DNA of 30,242 nt from Vibrio sp. 10N.286.49.B1 (GTDB taxonomy: Bacteria; Pseudomonadota; Gammaproteobacteria; Enterobacterales; Vibrionaceae), in NCBI RefSeq assembly GCF_002873335.1, contig NZ_MCUW01000032.1:1-30242 (forward strand). The letters are read 5' to 3'. The first letter of the stretch is position 1; each line of letters opens with the position of its first letter. Below the pieces are notes generated by a model that was not told the origin of the DNA, did no database searches, and saw only the letters and a program-made list of their open reading frames with translations. Of this stretch, positions 27,928 through 30,242 are shown one piece after another. Both the position numbers and the translations under genes were made by a program.

Positions 27928-28917
27928 CTATTTTTTTAACGACAAGGTTCCGCTAACACGAGCCTTCGGTTTGCTTGGTGTCGAGTTTTGACGAGGTTTA
28001 TGCTCTGAATTAGGACGACCAGCATTAGGCTTATTGCGATTACTTTGTTTTGGCCCGCGTCGGAACTCATCGGCGCCATGGCCCGAGAAGGTCTTCATTT
28101 TTTCTCGTTTTGCTTCGATACGAGCATCATGAAGTTTGGCATCGGTTGCTTTATTGATGCGTCGACCTGTCCCATCTTTTCTAGAGGCTTCTTCGGTACT
28201 GGATGACCCTTCACATAAGGCATGAATCTCTTGAACTTCTGCATCACTAAGATAGCGCCACTGTCCGTTCGGAATACCATCAATACTGATGTTCATAATA
28301 CGAACGCGACGGAGTTTAAGCACCTCGTAGCCTAGGGCTTCACACATACGTCGAATCTGGCGGTTTAACCCTTGTGTCAGTGTGATTCGAAACGAGAACC
28401 GTGTTTCTTGTTCAACCGTACAAGGCAGCGTGACTGTGTCTAAAATCGCAACGCCAGCCGCCATGTTTTTAAGAAATTCTTTTGAAACGGCTTTATCAAC
28501 ACGCACCACATACTCTTTTTCGTGGTTGTTGCCTGCACGCAAGATTTTATTGACGATATCGCCGTCATTGGTCAGGAAAATCAAACCATCAGAGGGTTTG
28601 TCTAATCGACCAATAGGAAAAATACGTTTGCTGTGTCCAATAAAGTCGACAATGTTACCAGGTACATCACGCTCGGTAGTACAGGTAATACCGGTTGGCT
28701 TATTCAAGGCAATATAAACAGGTTTCTCTTTGCTTTTAACTGGCTTGCCATCGATTTCTACGTTGTCACCTGCCATCACTTTTGTCCCCATTTCTGGAGT
28801 GATACCGTTGATGGTGACTCGCTTCTGTTCAATCAGTCGATCCGCTTCACGACGAGAACAAAAACCAGTTTCACTGATGTATTTATTAAGACGTTTACCG
28901 TCAGCAGAGTTAGGCAT
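27928..28917 (-). CDS. rluF: 23S rRNA pseudouridine(2604) synthase
   Basis: RluF makes pseudouridine in 23S rRNA (U2604 in E. coli numbering). The 329 residues comprise an N-terminal S4 RNA-binding domain ([20 protein letters not shown]) and a catalytic RsuA-type domain with [11 protein letters not shown] (Asp106) and the [19 protein letters not shown] motif. A C-terminal tail of about 95 residues (from about 235) is basic and low in complexity, rich in Lys, Arg, Pro, Asn and Ser. E. coli RluF is about 290 residues, so the tail is longer here. RluB and RluE are alternatives, but the [10 protein letters not shown] end and length favour RluF. It lies 74 bp after smrA and may have its own promoter. 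Confidence 0.9.
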   Translation of the reverse strand: MPNSADGKRLNKYISETGFCSRREADRLIEQKRVTINGITPEMGTKVMAGDNVEIDGKPVKSKEKPVYIALNKPTGITCTTERDVPGNIVDFIGHSKRIFPIGRLDKPSDGLIFLTNDGDIVNKILRAGNNHEKEYVVRVDKAVSKEFLKNMAAGVAILDTVTLPCTVEQETRFSFRITLTQGLNRQIRRMCEALGYEVLKLRRVRIMNISIDGIPNGQWRYLSDAEVQEIHALCEGSSSTEEASRKDGTGRRINKATDAKLHDARIEAKREKMKTFSGHGADEFRRGPKQSNRNKPNAGRPNSEHKPRQNSTPSKPKARVSGTLSLKK

Positions 28918-28976
28918 GAGTTTATATTACTCTTGGTTGGTCAGACACAAATAAGGTCGCGTATTTTATACCCAAG

Positions 28977-28994
28977 TGAGTGACAAGTCACTCA
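28977..28994. promoter_or_regulatory. Near-perfect palindrome over the smrA stop, in the rluF promoter region
   Basis: TGAGTGACAAGTCACTCA has 8-bp arms and only a 2-bp centre. It includes the smrA stop codon. On the minus strand it lies between a TTGAGT (28990-28995) and a TATAAA (28965-28970), which are 19 bp apart, so it could be an operator in a long-spacer promoter for rluF, or an RNA hairpin ending smrA mRNA. No U-tract follows. Confidence 0.45.
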
Positions 28995-29573
28995 ACTCGT
29001 TCGTTTTTGGTGCCGTTCTCGATTATCGAGCCGTTTTTCAGCGCTTTTCCTCAGTAAAACGTACACCGCACCGCTTCCACCGTGAAATTGTTGGGCGCTG
29101 TGGACACATTGAACATCTTTTATTTGAGTCAGCCAGTGTGCCACATAGCTTTTGATTAATGCTGGTGGGTTAGAGCGTTCACCTTTGCCATGAACAATAA
29201 TGATTGTGCGCACATCCAGTCGCATGCACTGCCTTAAAAAAGCGGTGACTTCGTCTCTCGCCTGGCTGAGAGTCCGGCGATGGAGATCCAATTTGGCCTC
29301 TAGTGGGTATTTGCCTAAACGAAGTTTGCGATACACCCCTTCTTGCACGCCATCGCGCTTAAATTCGATAAGGGATTCAGGTTTTAAGGGGGGAGCAGAA
29401 TCCAATGATAAGTAATCAGGACATTGTTCTGACAGCCACAAGGCTGCATCGCGTTTTGCTAGTTGTGCTTCAGACACACGATGTTCTTTTTTCAGCTCAA
29501 TCGTATCGTTTTCTAAGGGCTTAACATCGCCCATCATTTGTTGGAATAGCTCCAGATCATCATCTTGAGACAT
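28992..29573 (-). CDS. smrA: Smr-domain protein (SmrA/YdaL type)
   Basis: Smr domains bind and often cut nucleic acid; related SmrB cleaves mRNA at collided ribosomes. The 193-residue protein has an N-terminal region (MSQDDDLELFQQMMGDVKPL) and an Smr domain with LDLHRRTLSQARDEV, IIVHGKGERSNPPALIKSYV and HGGSGAVYVLLRKS. The N-terminal part (EFKRDGVQEGVYRKLRLGKYP) matches the SmrA/YdaL subgroup better than SmrB. ATG 29573 after GGGA is chosen over a GTG seven codons upstream. The stop overlaps a palindrome. Nuclease activity is inferred from the family only. Confidence 0.87.
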   Translation of the reverse strand: MSQDDDLELFQQMMGDVKPLENDTIELKKEHRVSEAQLAKRDAALWLSEQCPDYLSLDSAPPLKPESLIEFKRDGVQEGVYRKLRLGKYPLEAKLDLHRRTLSQARDEVTAFLRQCMRLDVRTIIIVHGKGERSNPPALIKSYVAHWLTQIKDVQCVHSAQQFHGGSGAVYVLLRKSAEKRLDNRERHQKRTS

Positions 29574-29681
29574 AACGTATCCCGGATAGGTCACACAGGT
29601 AAGAGAGTAGGATAACTAAAGTATATCTTAAGCTTGAGTTAGGGAAAATGAGAGGTGTTAAAAAAGAAGCGTATGTGCAAT

Positions 29682-29714
29682 AAAAGTCCGGAGTGAACAA
29701 TACATTCACTCCGG
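29682..29714 (-). terminator. Terminator of the DUF3149-type gene
   Basis: CCGGAGTGAA and TTCACTCCGG form a perfect 10-bp stem around a 7-nt loop. In the minus-strand RNA it is followed by ACUUUUAUU. It starts 57 bp past the stop of the small gene. Confidence 0.72.
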
Positions 29715-29770
29715 TGCGAAGCGTTGTCTATTCTTCAGCATTGTCGCTGTCGAGTAGTGGCTAAGCGATT

Positions 29771-29911
29771 CTAGTGAGGAGATTTGTCATTCATTACTTT
29801 GTAGATGAAGAAACCACCGTAAAACAACATAAGCCCAATGGCACCAAAAATAACGATCATTGATGACAGGCCTACCGCATTACCAAATAGGAGATTAAGC
29901 CAAAAATCCAT
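29771..29911 (-). CDS. Small single-pass membrane protein, DUF3149 type (46 residues)
   Basis: The frame encodes MDFWLNLLFGNAVGLSSMIV and then a continued hydrophobic stretch to about residue 37, ending in KVMNDKSPH. The ATG follows a perfect ribosome site (GGAGGA, spacing 3-4), the frame ends at TAG and a terminator follows. The N-terminal FW-LLFGN-GL-SMIVIFGA pattern is what I remember of DUF3149 proteins. One membrane helix is likely, with a charged C-terminus. Function is unknown. An FNR-like box upstream suggests oxygen-linked control. It is too short to appear in most gene lists. Confidence 0.82.
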   Translation of the reverse strand: MDFWLNLLFGNAVGLSSMIVIFGAIGLMLFYGGFFIYKVMNDKSPH

Positions 29912-29967
29912 GTTTCCTCCAAAGCTAGATGACAGGTTGATGCTACTGTGTGGTTAAAAATCAGACA

Positions 29968-29981
29968 CTGATCTGGATCAA
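29968..29981 (-). promoter_or_regulatory. FNR-like box upstream of the DUF3149-type gene
   Basis: On the minus strand the site reads TTGATCCAGATCAG, nine of ten consensus positions of the FNR box TTGAT-N4-ATCAA. Its centre is about 63 bp before the ATG. A -10-like TAGCAT (29940-29945) would put the start near 29933, leaving the box centred close to -41.5, the place for class II activation. CRP-type sites differ by TGTGA half-sites, which are absent. Confidence 0.55.
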
Positions 29982-30099
29982 TTGAGAATAATTCGTTAAT
30001 GACTTGTGTCTAACTGTGTGTGCTTAGTCACTATTTACGATTTATTGGTCGATACTTGAGCAAACGATCATTTGGCACAAAAAAGATGTGCTAAATGAC

Positions 30100-30127
30100 T
30101 TGCGTCAAAAAAAATAATCAGTAATAT
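30100..30127 (+). promoter_or_regulatory. Candidate promoter of tRNA-Pro
   Basis: TTGCGT (30100-30105) and TAATAT (30122-30127) are separated by an A-rich 16 bp, about 38 bp before the tRNA. The discriminator after it is not as GC-rich as in the other tRNA operon. Confidence 0.5.
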
Positions 30128-30164
30128 ACGAATCCGTTGCTTAGCAAGACTCAATGCAACATCT

Positions 30165-30241
<77 letters not shown>

Positions 30242-30242
30242 C

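Noticed and set aside
30074..30092. GCACA/TGTGC stem-loop before tRNA-Pro
   Set aside because: Only five base pairs and no T-tract on either strand; probably chance in AT-rich DNA.

Overview
The window is a stretch of chromosome from a gammaproteobacterium, almost certainly a Vibrio. Evidence: the cysK-ptsH-ptsI-crr, ubiF/miaB-ybeZ-ybeY-corC-lnt, lolB-ispE-prs-pth-ychF and hemA-prfA-prmC-sirB2-sirB1-kdsA blocks have the enterobacterial/Vibrio order, the 5'-nucleotidase is a lipoprotein of the Vibrio NutA type, and the tRNA operon is a Leu/Gln array. The reading is from the sequence and remembered families; no database search was run. No phage, insertion sequence, CRISPR array or foreign island was seen, so this is ordinary core chromosome with a few unusual small elements.

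Layout. 1-4230: PTS operon ptsH-ptsI-crr (minus strand) preceded by cysK, each unit closed by a clear intrinsic terminator. 4237-9801: minus-strand RNA/envelope operon miaB-ybeZ-ybeY-corC-lnt, divergent from ubiF (10064-11218, plus). 11261-12292: a beta-propeller lactonase. 12493-13611: an eight-gene minus-strand tRNA operon (Met, then Leu and Gln alternating) with a textbook stable-RNA promoter. 13908-18231: minus-strand lolB-ispE-prs and pth-ychF. 18395-23827: plus-strand hemA-prfA-prmC-sirB2-sirB1-kdsA. 23958-25100: membrane GGDEF protein. 25564-27791: nutA and ybaK (plus). 27928-29911: rluF, smrA and a 46-residue DUF3149-type membrane protein (minus). 30165-30241: tRNA-Pro, at the right edge.

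Functionally the window combines sugar phosphotransfer (PTS), cysteine synthesis, translation (miaB, ybeY, ybeZ, prfA with its methylase prmC, pth, ychF, ybaK, rluF, smrA, nine tRNAs), precursor supply (ubiF, prs, ispE, hemA, kdsA) and lipoprotein maturation and sorting (lnt, lolB).

No large unknown system is visible. The most interesting items are: a six-copy 16-bp tandem repeat between the convergent ybaK and rluF genes; amplification of a Leu-Gln tRNA unit whose spacers carry hairpins with pairing-preserving substitutions; a small unlisted DUF3149-type gene with an FNR-like box placed for class II activation; intercistronic hairpins in the pts and miaB operons; and perfect or near-perfect palindromes at the rluF and GGDEF promoters.
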